From Hyperoodon ampullatus (Eukaryota > Chordata > Mammalia > Artiodactyla > Ziphiidae), in NCBI GenBank assembly GCA_949752795.1, contig OX457060.1, positions 107,334,949 to 107,398,948 on the forward strand: 64,000 nucleotides of DNA, given 5' to 3'. The position numbers and the translations under genes are program-made. The notes below the pieces were generated by a model that searched no databases, had not been told where the DNA came from, and saw nothing but the letters and a program-made list of their open reading frames with translations. Every line of letters begins with the position of its first letter. Positions within the stretch are counted from its first letter, which is position 1. Of the stretch, positions 38,545 to 48,745 are shown in pieces.

Positions 38545-41500
38545 TTTCTTAAATTCCATATATATATGTATTAGCATACGGTATTTCTCTTTCTCTTTCT
38601 GACTTACTTCACTCTGTATGACAGACTCTAGGTCTATCCATCTCATTACAAATAGCTCAATTTCATTCCTTTTCATGGCTGAGTAATACTCCATTGTATA
38701 TATGTGCCACATCTTCTTTATCCATTCATCCAATAATGGACACTTAGGTTGTTTCCATCTCCAGGCTATTGTAAATAGAGCAGCAATGAACATTTTAGTA
38801 CATGACTCTTTTTGAATTATGGTTTTCTCAGAGTATATGCCCAGTAGTTGGATTGCTGGGTCATATAATAGTTCTATTTGTAATTTTTTTAAGGAACCTC
38901 CATACTATTCTCCATAGTGGCTGTACAAATTCACATTCCCACCAGCAGTGCAAGAGTGTTCCCTTTTTGCTACACCCTCTCCAGCATTTATTGTTTCTAG
39001 ATTTTTTGATGATGGCCATTCTGACTGGTGTGAGATGATATCTCATTGTAGTTTTGATTTGCATTTCTCTAAGGATTAGTGATGTTGAGCATCCTTTCAT
39101 GTGTTTGTTGGCAGTCTGTATATCTTCTTTGAAGAAATGTCTATTAAGCTCTTCTGCCCATTTTTGGATTGGGTTGTTTGTTTTTTGGTTATTGAGCTGC
39201 ATGAGCTGGTAATAAATTTTGGAGATTAATCTTTGTCAGTTGCTTCATTTGCAAATATTTTCTCCCATTCTGAGGGTTGTCTTTTGGTCTTGTTTATGGT
39301 CTCCTTTGCTGTGCAAAAGCTTTGAAGTTTCATTAGGTCCATTTGTTTATCTTTGTTTTTATTTCCATTTCTCTAGGAGGTGGGTCCAAAAGGATCTTGC
39401 TGTGATTTATGTCATAGAGTGTTCTGCCTATGTTTTCCTCTAAGAGTTTGATAGTTTCTGGCCTTACATTTAGGATTTTAATCTATTTTGAGTTTATTTT
39501 TGTGTATGGTGTTAAGGAGGGATCTAATGTCATACTTTTACATGTGCCTGTCCAGTTTTCCCAGCACCACTTATTGAAGAGACTGTCCTTTCTCCACTGT
39601 ACATTCCTGCCTCCTTTATCAAAGATAAGTTGACCATATGTGCGTGGGTTTATCTCTAGGCTTTCTATCCTGTTCTACTGATCTTTCTGTTTTTGTGCCA
39701 GTACCATATCGTTTTGATTATTGTAGCTTTGTAGTATAGTCTGAATTCAGGCAGCCTGATTCCTCCAGCTCCATTTTTCGTTCTCAAGATTGCTTTGGCT
39801 ATTCGGGGTCTTTTCTGTTTCCATACAAATTGTGAAATTTTTTGTTCTAGTTCTGTTAAAAATACCAGTGGTAGTTTGATAGGGATTGCATTGAATCTTT
39901 AGATTGCTTTGGGTAGTAGAGTCATTTTCACAATGTTGATTCTTCCAATCCAAGAACATGATATATCTCTCCATCTATTTGTATCATCTTTAATTTCTTT
40001 CATCAGTGTCTTATAATTTTCTGCATACAGGTCTTTTGTCTCCTTAGGTAGGTTTATTCCTAGATATTTTATTCTTTTTCTTGCAATGGTAAATGGGAGT
40101 GTTTCCTTGATTTCACTTTCAGATTTTTCATCTTTAATGTATAAGGATGCCAGAGATATCTGTGCATTAATTTTGTATCTTGCTACTTTACCAAATTCAT
40201 TGATTAGCTCTAGTAGTTTTCTGTAGCATCTTTAGGATTCTCTATGTATAGTATCATGTCATCTGCAAACAGTGACAGCTTTACTTCTTCTTTTCCGATT
40301 TGGATTCCTTTTATTTCCTTTTCTTCTCTGATTGCTGTGGCTAAAACTTCCAAAACTATGTTGAATAATAGTGGTGAGAGTGAACAACCTTGTTTTGTTC
40401 CTGATCTTAATGGAAATGGTTTCTGTTTTTCACCATTGAGAATGATGTTCGCTATGTGTTTGTCATATATTACCTTTATTACATTGAGGAAAGTTCCCTC
40501 TATGCCTGCTTTCTGCAGGGTATTTTTCATAAATCGGTGTTCAATTTTGTCGAAAGCTTTCTCTGCATCTATTGAGATGATCATATGGTTTTTCTCCTTC
40601 AATTTGTTAATATGGTGTATCATGTTGATTGATTTCCATATATTGAAGAATCCTTGCATTCCTGGAATAAACCCCACTTGATCATGGTGTATGATCCTTT
40701 TAATGTGCTGTTGGATTCTGTTTGCTAGTATTTTGTTGAGGATTTTTGCATCTATGTTCATCAGTGATATTGGCCTGTAGTTTTCTTTTTTTGTGACATC
40801 CTTGTCTGGTTTTGGTATCAAGATGTTGGTGGCCTGGTAGAATGAGTTGGGGAGTGTTCCTCCCTCTGCTATATTTTGGAACAGTTTGTGAAGGATAGAT
40901 GTTAGCTCTTCTCTAAATGTTTGACAAAATTTGCCTGTGAAGACGTCTGGTCCTGGGCTTTTGTTTGTTGGAAGATTTTTAATCAGAGTTTCAATCTCAG
41001 TGCTTGTGATTGGTCTATTCATATTTTCTATTTCTTCCTGATTTAGTCTTGGCAGGTTGTGCATTTCTAAGAATTTTCCCATTTCTTCCACGTTGCTCAT
41101 TTTATTGGCAGAGTTGCTTGTAGTAATCTCTCATGATCTTTTGTATTTCTGCAGTGTCAGTTGTTACTTCTCCTTTCTCAGTTCTAATTCTATTGATTTG
41201 AGTCTTCTCCCTTTTTTTCTTCATAAATCTTGCTAATGGTTTATCAATTTTATTTATCTTCTCAAATAACCAGTTTTTAGTTTTATTGATCTTTGCTATC
41301 ATTTCCTTCATTTCTTTTTCATTTTTTTCTGATCTGATTTTTATGATTTCTTTCCTTCTGCTAACTTTGGGGTTTTTTTTGTTCTTCTTTCTCTAATTGC
41401 TCTAGGTGCAAAGTCAGGTTGTTCATTCGAGACGTTTCCTGTTTCTTAACGTGGGATTGTTTTGATATAAACTTCCCTCTTAGAACTGCTTTTGCTGCAT

Positions 41501-42361
41501 CACAGAGGTTTTGGGTCTTCGTGTCTCCACTGTCATTTGTTTCTAGGTATTTTTTTATTTCCTCTTTGATTTCTTCAGTGATCACTTCGTTATTAAGTAG
41601 TGTATTGCTTAGTCTCCATGTGTTTGTATTTTTTAGAGATATTTTCCTGTAATTGATATCTAGTCTCATAGCATTGTGATCAGAAAAGATACTTGATACA
41701 ATTTCAATTTTTTAAAATTTACTGAGGCTTGATTTGTGACCCAATATGTGATCTATCTTAGAGAATGATCCATGAGAACTTGAGAAAAATGCGTATTCTG
41801 TTGGTTTTGGATGGAATGTCCTATAAATATCAATTAAGTCCATCTTCTTTAATGTGTCATTTAAAGCTTGTTTTTCCTTATTTATTTTCATTTTGGATGA
41901 TCTGTCCATTGGTTAAAGATGGGTGTTAAATCCCCCTACTATGAATGTGTTACTGTCGATTTCCCCTTTTAGGGCTGTTAGTATTTGTCTTATGTATTGA
42001 GGTGTTCCTATGTTGGTTGCATAAATATTTACAATTGTTATATCTTCTTCTTGGATTGATCCCTTGATCATTAGGTAGTGTCCTTCTTTGTCTCTTCTAA
42101 TAGTCTTTATTTTAAAGTCTATTTTTCTCATATTAGAATTGCTACTCCATGTTTCTTTTGGTTTCTATTTGCATGCAATATCTTTTTCCATCCCCTTACT
42201 TTCAGTCTGTATGTGTCTCTAGGTCTGAAGTGAGTTTCTTGTAGACAGCATATATATGGGTCTTGTTTTTGTATCCATTCAGCCAATCTGTGTCTTTTGG
42301 TGGGAATATTTAATCCATTTACATTTAAGGTAATTATCAATATGTATGTTCCTATTCCCAT
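38545..42361 (-). pseudogene. L1 ORF2 remnant (endonuclease and reverse transcriptase)
   Basis: ORF2 begins at the ATG read from 42361, 22 bases after the ORF1 stop. The N-terminal endonuclease shows LNVNGLN and QETHFRP within 42128-42361, the latter holding the catalytic glutamate region. It continues in other frames at 41913-42131 and 41712-41909 (IDHILGHKSSLSKF). The longest surviving piece, 40210-41100 (296 residues), covers most of the RT core, with NYRPISLMN, the [11 protein letters not shown] region and the active-site FADD (residues 278-281, about 40258-40269). C-terminal pieces lie at 39747-39974, 38861-39202 ([20 protein letters not shown], the cysteine-rich end) and to about 38545 within 38386-38793. 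At least eight stops or frameshifts separate these pieces. It cannot make a whole enzyme. Confidence 0.95.
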
Positions 42362-42383
42362 TTTGTTAATTGTTTTGGGTTCG

Positions 42384-43351
42384 TTATTGTAGATGTTTTC
42401 CTTCTCTTGTGATTCTTGCTTCAAGAAGTTCCTTTAGCATTTGTTGTAAAGCTTCTTTGGTGGTGTTGAATTCTCTCAGCTTTTGCTTGTCTGTAAAGGT
42501 TTTAATTTCTCCATCAAATCTGAATGAGATCCCTGCTGGGTAGAGTAATCTTGGTTGTAGGTTTTTCTCCTTCATCACTTTAAGTATGTCCTGCCAGTCC
42601 CTTCTGGCTTGCAGAGTTTCTGCTGAAAGATCAGCTGTTAACATTATGGGGATTCACTTGTGTGTTATTTGTTGTTTTTCCCTTGCTGCTTTTAATATGT
42701 TTTCTTTGTATTTAATTTTTGACAGTTTGATTAATATGTGTCTTGTCGTATTTCTCATTGGATTTATTCTGTATGGGACTCTCTGTGCCTCCTGGACTTG
42801 ATTAACTATTTCCTTTCCCATATTCGGGAAGTTTTCAACTATAATCTCTTCAAATATTTTCTCAGTCCCTTGCTTTTTCTCTTCTTCTTCTGGAACCCCT
42901 ATAATTCGAATGTTGGTGCATTGAATGTTGTCCCAGAGGTCTCTGAGACTGTCCTCTGTTCTTTTCATTCTTTTTTCTTTATTCTTCTCTGCAGTAGTTA
43001 TTTCCACTCTTTTATCTTCCACGTCACTTATCCATTCTTCTGCCTCAGTTATTCTGTTATTGATCCAATCTAGAGTATTTTTCATTTCATTTATTGTGTT
43101 GTTCATCATTGCTTGTTTCAACTTAGTTTTTCTAGGTCCTTGTTAAGTGTTTCTTGCATTTTGTCTATTGTATTTCCAAGATTTTGGATCATCTTTACTA
43201 TCATTATTCTGGATTCTTTTTCAAGTAGACTACCTATTTCCTCTTCATTTGTTAGGTCTGGTGGGTTTTTATATTGCTCTTTCACCTGTTGTGTGTTTTT
43301 CTGTCTTCTCAGTTTGCTTATCTTACTGTGTTTTGGGTCTCCTTTTTGCAG
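42384..43351 (-). pseudogene. L1 ORF1 remnant (RNA-binding protein)
   Basis: L1 ORF1p is a trimeric RNA-binding chaperone that coats L1 RNA. Here the N-terminal part reads, from about 43345 on the minus strand, GDPKHSKISKLRRQKNTQQV and on to a TNEEEIGSLLEKE-like stretch, too short in its own frame to be tracked as a long ORF. The expected start codon near 43351 appears changed to CTG. A frameshift near 43125 leads to the piece ending at 42654 (155 residues), which contains the coiled coil and the RRM-like segment IRIIGVPEEEEKKQG. A second frameshift near 42650 leads to the C-terminal domain piece 42384-42644 (86 residues, with LQARRDWQDILKVM and YPAGISFRFDGEIKTF). About 320 codons in all, close to the usual length, but broken. 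Confidence 0.92.
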
Positions 43352-43846
43352 GCTGCAGGTTCGTGGTTCCCATTGTTTTTGGTGTCTGTCCCCAGTGGCT
43401 AAGGTTAGTTCAGTGGGTTGTGTAGGCTTCCTGGTGGAGGGGACTAGTGCCTGTGTTCTGGTGGATGAGGCTGGATCTTGTCTTTCTGGTGGGCAGGTCC
43501 ATGTCTCGTGGTGTGTTTTTGGGTGTCTGTGGACTTATTATGATTTTAGGCAGCCTCTGCTAATGGGTGGGGTTGTGTTCCTGTCTTGCTAGTTGTTTGT
43601 CATAGGGTGTCCAGCACTGGTCGTTGAGTGAAGCTGGGTGCTGGTGTTGAGGTGGAGATCTCTGGGAGATTTTCGCCATTTGGTATTATGTGGAGTTGGG
43701 AGGTCTCTTGTCGACCAGTGTCCTGAAGTTGGCTCTCCCACCTCAGAGGCACACCACTGACTCCTGTCTGCAGCACCAAGAGACTTTCATCCACATGGCT
43801 CAGAATAAAAAGGAGAAAAAAATAGAAAGAAAGAATTAGTAGAGGT

Positions 43847-43847
<1 letters not shown>

Positions 43848-43884
<37 letters not shown>
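43848..43884 (+). repeat. (AAAG)n microsatellite
   Basis: About nine AAAG units sit within a 200-base, almost purely purine stretch of the L1 5' UTR. Confidence 0.95.
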
Positions 43885-43920
43885 CAGGAAGGGAGGAAGG
43901 GAGGGAGGATGGATGGGATG

Positions 43921-44450
43921 AAGGAGGGAAGGAAGGAAAAAAAGAAGATAAAGTAAAATAAAATAAAGTATGATCATATCTAATAAAGTTATTAAAATAG
44001 AAAATAATTATTAAGAAAAAAAATGGATGGATAGAACCCTGGGACAAATGGTGGAAGCAAAGCTATACAGACAAAATCTCACTGAAGCATACACATACAC
44101 ACTCACAAAAAGAGGAAAAGGGGAAAAACTCATAAATCTTGCTCTCAAAGTCCACCTCCTCAATTTGGAATGATTCGTTGTGTAAAGGAGGGAAGGAAGG
44201 AAAGAAAGAAAGCAGATAAGGTAAAATAAAACAAAGTAAGATAAAATAAAATAAAGTTATTAAAATAAAAAATAATTATTAAGGAAAAAAAAAACGGATG
44301 GATAGAACCCTAGGTCAAATGGTGGAAGCAAAGCTGTACAGACAAAATCTCTCACAGAAACATATGCATACACACTCACAAAAAGAGGAAAAGGGGAAAA
44401 ACTCATAAATCTTGCTCTCAAAGTCCACCTCCTCAATTTGGGATGGTTCC
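43921..44450. repeat. Two tandem copies of a ~265-bp block
   Basis: Unit 1 (about 43921-44184) and unit 2 (about 44185-44450) share the same order: 'aaggagggaaggaagg', a long A/T/G-rich stretch, 'ggatggatagaaccct', 'aatggtggaagcaaagct', 'acacactcacaaaaagagga', 'cataaatcttgctctcaaag' and 'tccacctcctcaattt'. The offset grows from 264 to 273 bases because of small insertions. The copies are very similar, so the duplication is younger than most of the surrounding decay, or is maintained in the active L1 lineage. Confidence 0.93.
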
Positions 44451-46029
44451 TTTCCTATTCATGTATTCCACAGATTCAGGGTACATCAAGTTGATTGTGG
44501 AGCTTTAATCCGCTGTTTCTGAGGCTGCTGGGAGAGATTTCCCTTTCTCTTCTTTGTTCGCACAGCTCCAGGGTCTCAGCTTTGGATTTGGCCCGGCCTC
44601 TGTGTGTAGATCGCCACAGGGCGTCTGTTCTTCACTCAGACAGGACAGGGTTAAAGGAGCAGCTGCTTCGGGGACTCTGGCTCACTCAGACCTGGGGGAG
44701 GTAGGGGTACGGATTGAGGGGTGAGACTGCGGTGGCAGAGGCCATCATGACATACATTGCACCAGCCTGAGGCACGCCATGAGCTCTCCCAGGGAAGCCG
44801 TCCCTGGATCCCGGGACCCTGGCAGTGGCGGGCTGCACAGGCTCCCCAGAAGGGGAGCGTGGACAGTGACCTGCGCTTGCACACAGGCCTCTTGGCGGCA
44901 GCAGCAGCAGCCCCAGTGTCCCACTCCCATCTCTGGGGTCCGCACTTTTAGCCGTGACTCACGCCCATCTCTGGAGCTCCTTTAAGCAGCACTCTTAATC
45001 CCCTCTCCTCGCACACCAGGAAACAAAGAGGGAAGAAAAAGTCTCTTGCCTCTTTGGCAGCTCCAGACTTTTTCCTGGACTCCCTCCCAGCTAGCCGTGG
45101 TGCACTAACCCTCCTGCAGGCTGTGTTCATGCCACCAACCCCAGTTGTCTCCCCGCGTTCCAACCGAAGCCCGAGCCTCAGCCCTCAGCCCCGCCCACCC
45201 TGGCAGGCAAGCATACAAGCCTCTCGGGCTGGTGAGAGCTGGTCGGCACCGATCCTCTGTGCGGCAATCTCTCCACTTTGCCCTCCGCACCCCTGTTGCT
45301 GTGCTCTCCTCCACGGCTCCGAAGCTTCCCCCTCCACCACCCGCAGTCACTGCCCTTGAAGGGGCTTCCTAGTGTGTGGAAACCTTTCCTCCTTCACGGC
45401 TCCCTCCCAGTAGTGCAGGTCCCATCCCTATCCTTTTGTCTCTGTTTATTCTTTTTTCTTTTGCCCTACCCAGGTAAGTGGGGAGTTTCTTGCCTTTTGG
45501 GAGGTCTGAGGTCTTCTGCCAGCATTCAGTAGGTGTTCTGTAGGAGTTGTTCCATGTGTAAATGTATTTCTGGTGTATCTGTCATTTCCTGGCTTTTTTA
45601 TGGTTCCTCTGTACTTTCTTCTCTTGCTCTCTTTCTTTGCGGTTTGATGGCTTTCTTTAGTGGTATGCTTAAATTTCTTTTTCTTTCTCTTTTGTATATT
45701 TCCTTTAGGTTTTTACTTTGTGGTTACCATGAGACTTACTTAAAACAACTTATATTCGTAACAGTCTAAGTTGATTAAAAAGTTTGAATGCATTCTAAAA
45801 CTCTACATTTTTACCCATCCCACAATATTGCATGCTTTTGATGTCATAATTTACTACTTTTTATTTTCTCTATTCATTGACAAATTATTGTAGTTATAGT
45901 TATTTTTACTAATTTTCTCTTTTACCTTTTATACTAGCTTTGGAAGTGATTAATACATCACCTTTACAAGATTAGATTATTCTGAATTTTACTATATGTT
46001 TACATTTACTGGGAGATTTATATGCTCAT

Positions 46030-47010
46030 ATTTTTTCCTGTTACTGCTTGCTGCCCTTTAGTTTCTGCTTAAAGAAGTCCTTTACATTTCTTATAAGCCA
46101 GTTTAGGGGTGATTAATGTTTCTACCTTTTGTTTGTCTAGAAAACACTTTATTTCTCCAATTCTGAATGACAATTTTACTGGGTAGAGTATTCTTGGTTA
46201 GCAGTTGTTTTTTCTTTTAGCAATTTGAAAATATTGTGCCACTCTCTTCTGGCCTTCAAAGGTTCTGCTGGATAACCTGTTAATAGTCTTATGGTGTAAT
46301 AAATTTTTATTTTCTAACTGCTTTCAAGGTTCTCTCCTTGTTTTTAACTTTTGACAGTCTAATTATAATATGTTTGTTGTGGGTGTCTTTGGGTTCATCT
46401 TATTTGGAACTCTCTTGCCTTCCTGGGTCTGGATGTCTGTTTTCTTCTCCAGGTTAAGAAAAGTTTTCAGCCATTATTTCTTCACATACATTTTCTGCCC
46501 TTTTCTCTCTCTTCTTCTTTGGGGAACCCTATATTACAAATGTTGTTCCACCTGATGTTGTGTCATAGTCCCTTAACCTACCTTCACTTTTTTTCATTCT
46601 TTTTTATTTTTGCTGGTCTGATAGGGTGAGGTCCACTGCCCTGTGTTCATGTACAGTGATCTTTTCTTTTGCTTCATCTAGTCTGCTAGTGTATTTTTCA
46701 GTTCGGTTATTGTATTCTTCATCTCCATGGTTTTTATTTGGTACCTTCTGTCTCTTTGTTGAAGTTCCCATTTTGTTCATCCTTACCTTTCCCGAGCTCA
46801 TTGAACATCTTTATGACTATTATTTGGAACTTTTTATCAGGTAAATCACATTACCAAATCTCCATTTCATTAAGAACTTTTTCTGGGGTTTTATCTTATT
46901 TCCTTTGGAACATATTCCTCTGTTCTTCATTTTGCTTGGCTCTCTGAGTTGGTTTCTATGGACTAGGTAAAATAACCACCTCTTCCAGTCTTGATGGAGT
47001 GCCCTCATAT
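46030..47010 (-). pseudogene. Old L1 ORF1 remnant
   Basis: This is a decayed ORF1, the RNA-binding chaperone gene of L1. The C-terminal domain region at about 46040-46300 aligns block by block with the younger L1's ORF1 at 42430-42640: both have antisense 'ctgggtagagta...cttggtt' and 'ctcttctggcctt'/'cccttctggctt'. N-terminal pieces occur on the minus strand at 46604-46801 (65 residues, lysine- and glutamate-rich, possibly a coiled coil) and 46820-47008 (62 residues). The frames do not join, so it is inactive. Its ORF2 partner lies beyond the nested L1 at 34080-38152. Confidence 0.65.
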
Positions 47011-47149
47011 AGAAGATGAATTTTGTTCAACCCTATCCTAGCACTTGGTTATTTCTCAAACTTCTATAATTGTCCAAGCAGCCTTGTTTATTCTTAATGG
47101 CTCCTGGTAGTTGAGTGTATGCCAAAACATGTCAGTGTCCCAAAGGAGA

Positions 47150-48600
47150 GGTTCTTACGTAGCACCTATATTCAGGCTGATTGAAAGCCAGACCCTCAGG
47201 CAGCAGATTTTAAAGAATGCAAATATATACAGTGCTGTGGGATCTCAAATGTAAATACCACTGGCTGCGCGAGTCAGGTTATCTAGAATTAAGACCTGGG
47301 TGGGAGCTTCAAAATATTGGAGTGCCATGCATGCGTACAAGTTCCTTTCTGACAGATACCAGTCAGTTGAGAGAGAGACAAAGGTGATGTCCACTAGCTT
47401 TCATTCCCTGAGAACACCTCTAGGTGTAAGCCTTACCTCTAGACGTAAGCCTCTAGGTGTGTGCTGAACCAGAAGCCAGCCCCTCAGACCAAACCTCCAA
47501 AAAAAGCAAATAGGCTTCTTTCATAGAAAGATTGGAGGTATTTGTTAGTCTGCAGTCTGCACTTTGCCTGTTGGTGGTAGCTGACAAGTAACTGTTTCTC
47601 CATGTTACAATCCTGTGGGATCCATCTGGCCACAGAGCCAGGTGGTCAAGAGGCATCCGCTCAGCAGCAGCCACAAAAACTGGGATACCAGATGTAAAAA
47701 CTGGGGTACCAGAGACATGTACACTCTCCCCTCCAGGAGATACTGGGTCTCTTGAGTGTAGCAGAGAGAGAGAGTGTGTGAAGATAGCACCCGCCCTCCA
47801 AACTATGGAGGGGATCATAGTTGGCCATTAGATGTGTGTTTAATTCTAGCCTGCTCCTCAGGCCACAGCTTTGAAGATAAGCTAATAAGCCTCTTTATAG
47901 AGAGACTGGGCACCTCAATCTATTGCTTATCTGCTTTACCCTGGGTGCAATAGGGGGTTAAGAACTCTTTCTCTGTTTGTTACTATCCTGTGGGATTCAC
48001 AAGCATTAGTTCCACTGAACAACAGAGTCAGGTCATCTAGAGTTGTCCCATGGGTGGCAACCGCAAAAATCAGGACACCAGATGTTGGTACAAGCTCCTT
48101 TCTAGGATATACAGGCAATCTGGAGCAAGGCAGAGGGAGATCACAAAGATGGTGCCAGTCATCATCCAACCCCAGAGAGCAGTTCAGTAAGCCTCTACAT
48201 GTGTGTTAAATTAGATGCCTGCCCCTCTGGTCAGTGCTTTAAGATAAACACATAAGCCTCTTTCACAGAAAGTCTGGGTGCTTTTCAGTCAGCTCCCTCT
48301 GCAATGGGCTCTCCTTGTGCGCAAACTCTAAAAATTGTTTCTCAGCTCACTGTAGCCTTGTGGTTTCAAGCCCTGTTGCCTTTCAAAGATAGATGTTTTA
48401 GGGCTCATCTCTCAGGTGCAGATCTTAAAAGTTGGGGTACCTGATATGAGGTTCAAACCCTTCACTCCTCAGAGAGAAGCTTGGGTTTATGAGTTCCCTT
48501 CCGATTGTGAATCACTGGGCTGAAGGGGAGTTTATAGCAAGATTGTGTCTCAGCTTCCCTACCTGCTTTGATGTGGATTTTCTTCTTGTTCACCCAATGT
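47150..48600 (-). repeat. Tandem monomers (~370 bp) in old L1 5' UTR
   Basis: Degenerate copies of one unit start near 47450, 47828 and 48195. They share the motif order 'gtgtg(c/t)tgaa/ttaa', 'cagcccctcag'-like, 'ataagcctctttcatagaaag'-like, 'cctgtgggattca' and 'ggacaccagatg'. Spacings are about 378 and 367 bases. A fourth, partial copy may lie near 47160-47230. Head-to-tail 5'-UTR monomers are well known as promoter units in rodent L1s. Confidence 0.7.
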
Positions 48601-48745
48601 GTAGGAGTCAGTTTTTGGTCTCTTTCAAAAGAAATTGTATATTCAGAGTGTGTGTGGGAGGAGGTGAGTTCAGGAGTTCCTACATCACCATCTTGAACCT
48701 GAAACTTGAATGCTTATATTAATTTGCTGTGAATGCTTATATTAA

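Larger units (their letters stand above)
38181..45584 (-). mobile_element. Near full-length L1 nested in the old L1
   Basis: The minus-strand order is a long 5' UTR (45584-43352), ORF1 (43351-42384), ORF2 (42361-about 38545) and a 3' UTR ending near 38181. Total length is about 7.4 kb, close to a full-length artiodactyl-type L1. It interrupts an older L1 whose spacer sequence stops at 38166 and resumes at 45585. A weak candidate target duplication (TTTCCTGTTGTTTA at 38167, TTTCCTGGCTTTTTTA at 45585) fits. Both ORFs carry frameshifts and stops, so it is no longer autonomous. Confidence 0.9.
43352..45584 (-). promoter_or_regulatory. L1 5' UTR / internal promoter region (inferred)
   Basis: By position this 2.2 kb is the L1 5' UTR, which in live elements carries the internal promoter. 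It has three parts: GC- and CpG-richer DNA at about 44500-45420, a duplicated block of about 265 bases at 43921-44450, and a purine-rich tract at 43795-44000. No protein is encoded: the many short frames at 43600-45372 on both strands are composition effects. Promoter activity is inferred from the element type, not visible directly. Confidence 0.6.
45585..48706 (-). mobile_element. Old L1, 5' half, minus strand
   Basis: This continues the element that stops at 38166: the ORF1-ORF2 spacer (45585-46030), ORF1 (46030-47010) and a 5' UTR (47010-48706). The right edge 'acatcaccatcttgaacctg' is the complement of an L1 5' start ('caagatggtgatgt'). The 5' UTR contains tandem monomers of about 370 bases. 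Similar spacer sequence ('tttgtggttaccatgag') recurs in the third long L1 at about 58850-58870, confirming the order. Confidence 0.85.

Noticed and set aside
40244..40681. 145-codon plus-strand frame
   Set aside because: It is exactly antisense to the L1 reverse-transcriptase remnant.
42738..43592. Several plus-strand frames of 70-159 codons rich in F, L and S
   Set aside because: They are the antisense strand of the L1 ORF1 and 5' UTR.
43600..44047. Minus-strand hydrophobic frames of 125 and 86 codons
   Set aside because: They translate the purine-rich (AAAG)n tract; the phenylalanine/leucine/serine runs are simple-sequence artefacts, not membrane proteins.
44495..45532. Dense overlapping short frames on both strands in GC-rich DNA
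   Set aside because: A high GC content lowers stop-codon frequency; the region is L1 5' UTR and none of the frames has a domain.
47150..48600. Regular repeats that could suggest a CRISPR or satellite array
   Set aside because: The units are long, degenerate and lie in an L1 5' UTR of a mammalian genome; there are no short identical repeats with unique spacers.
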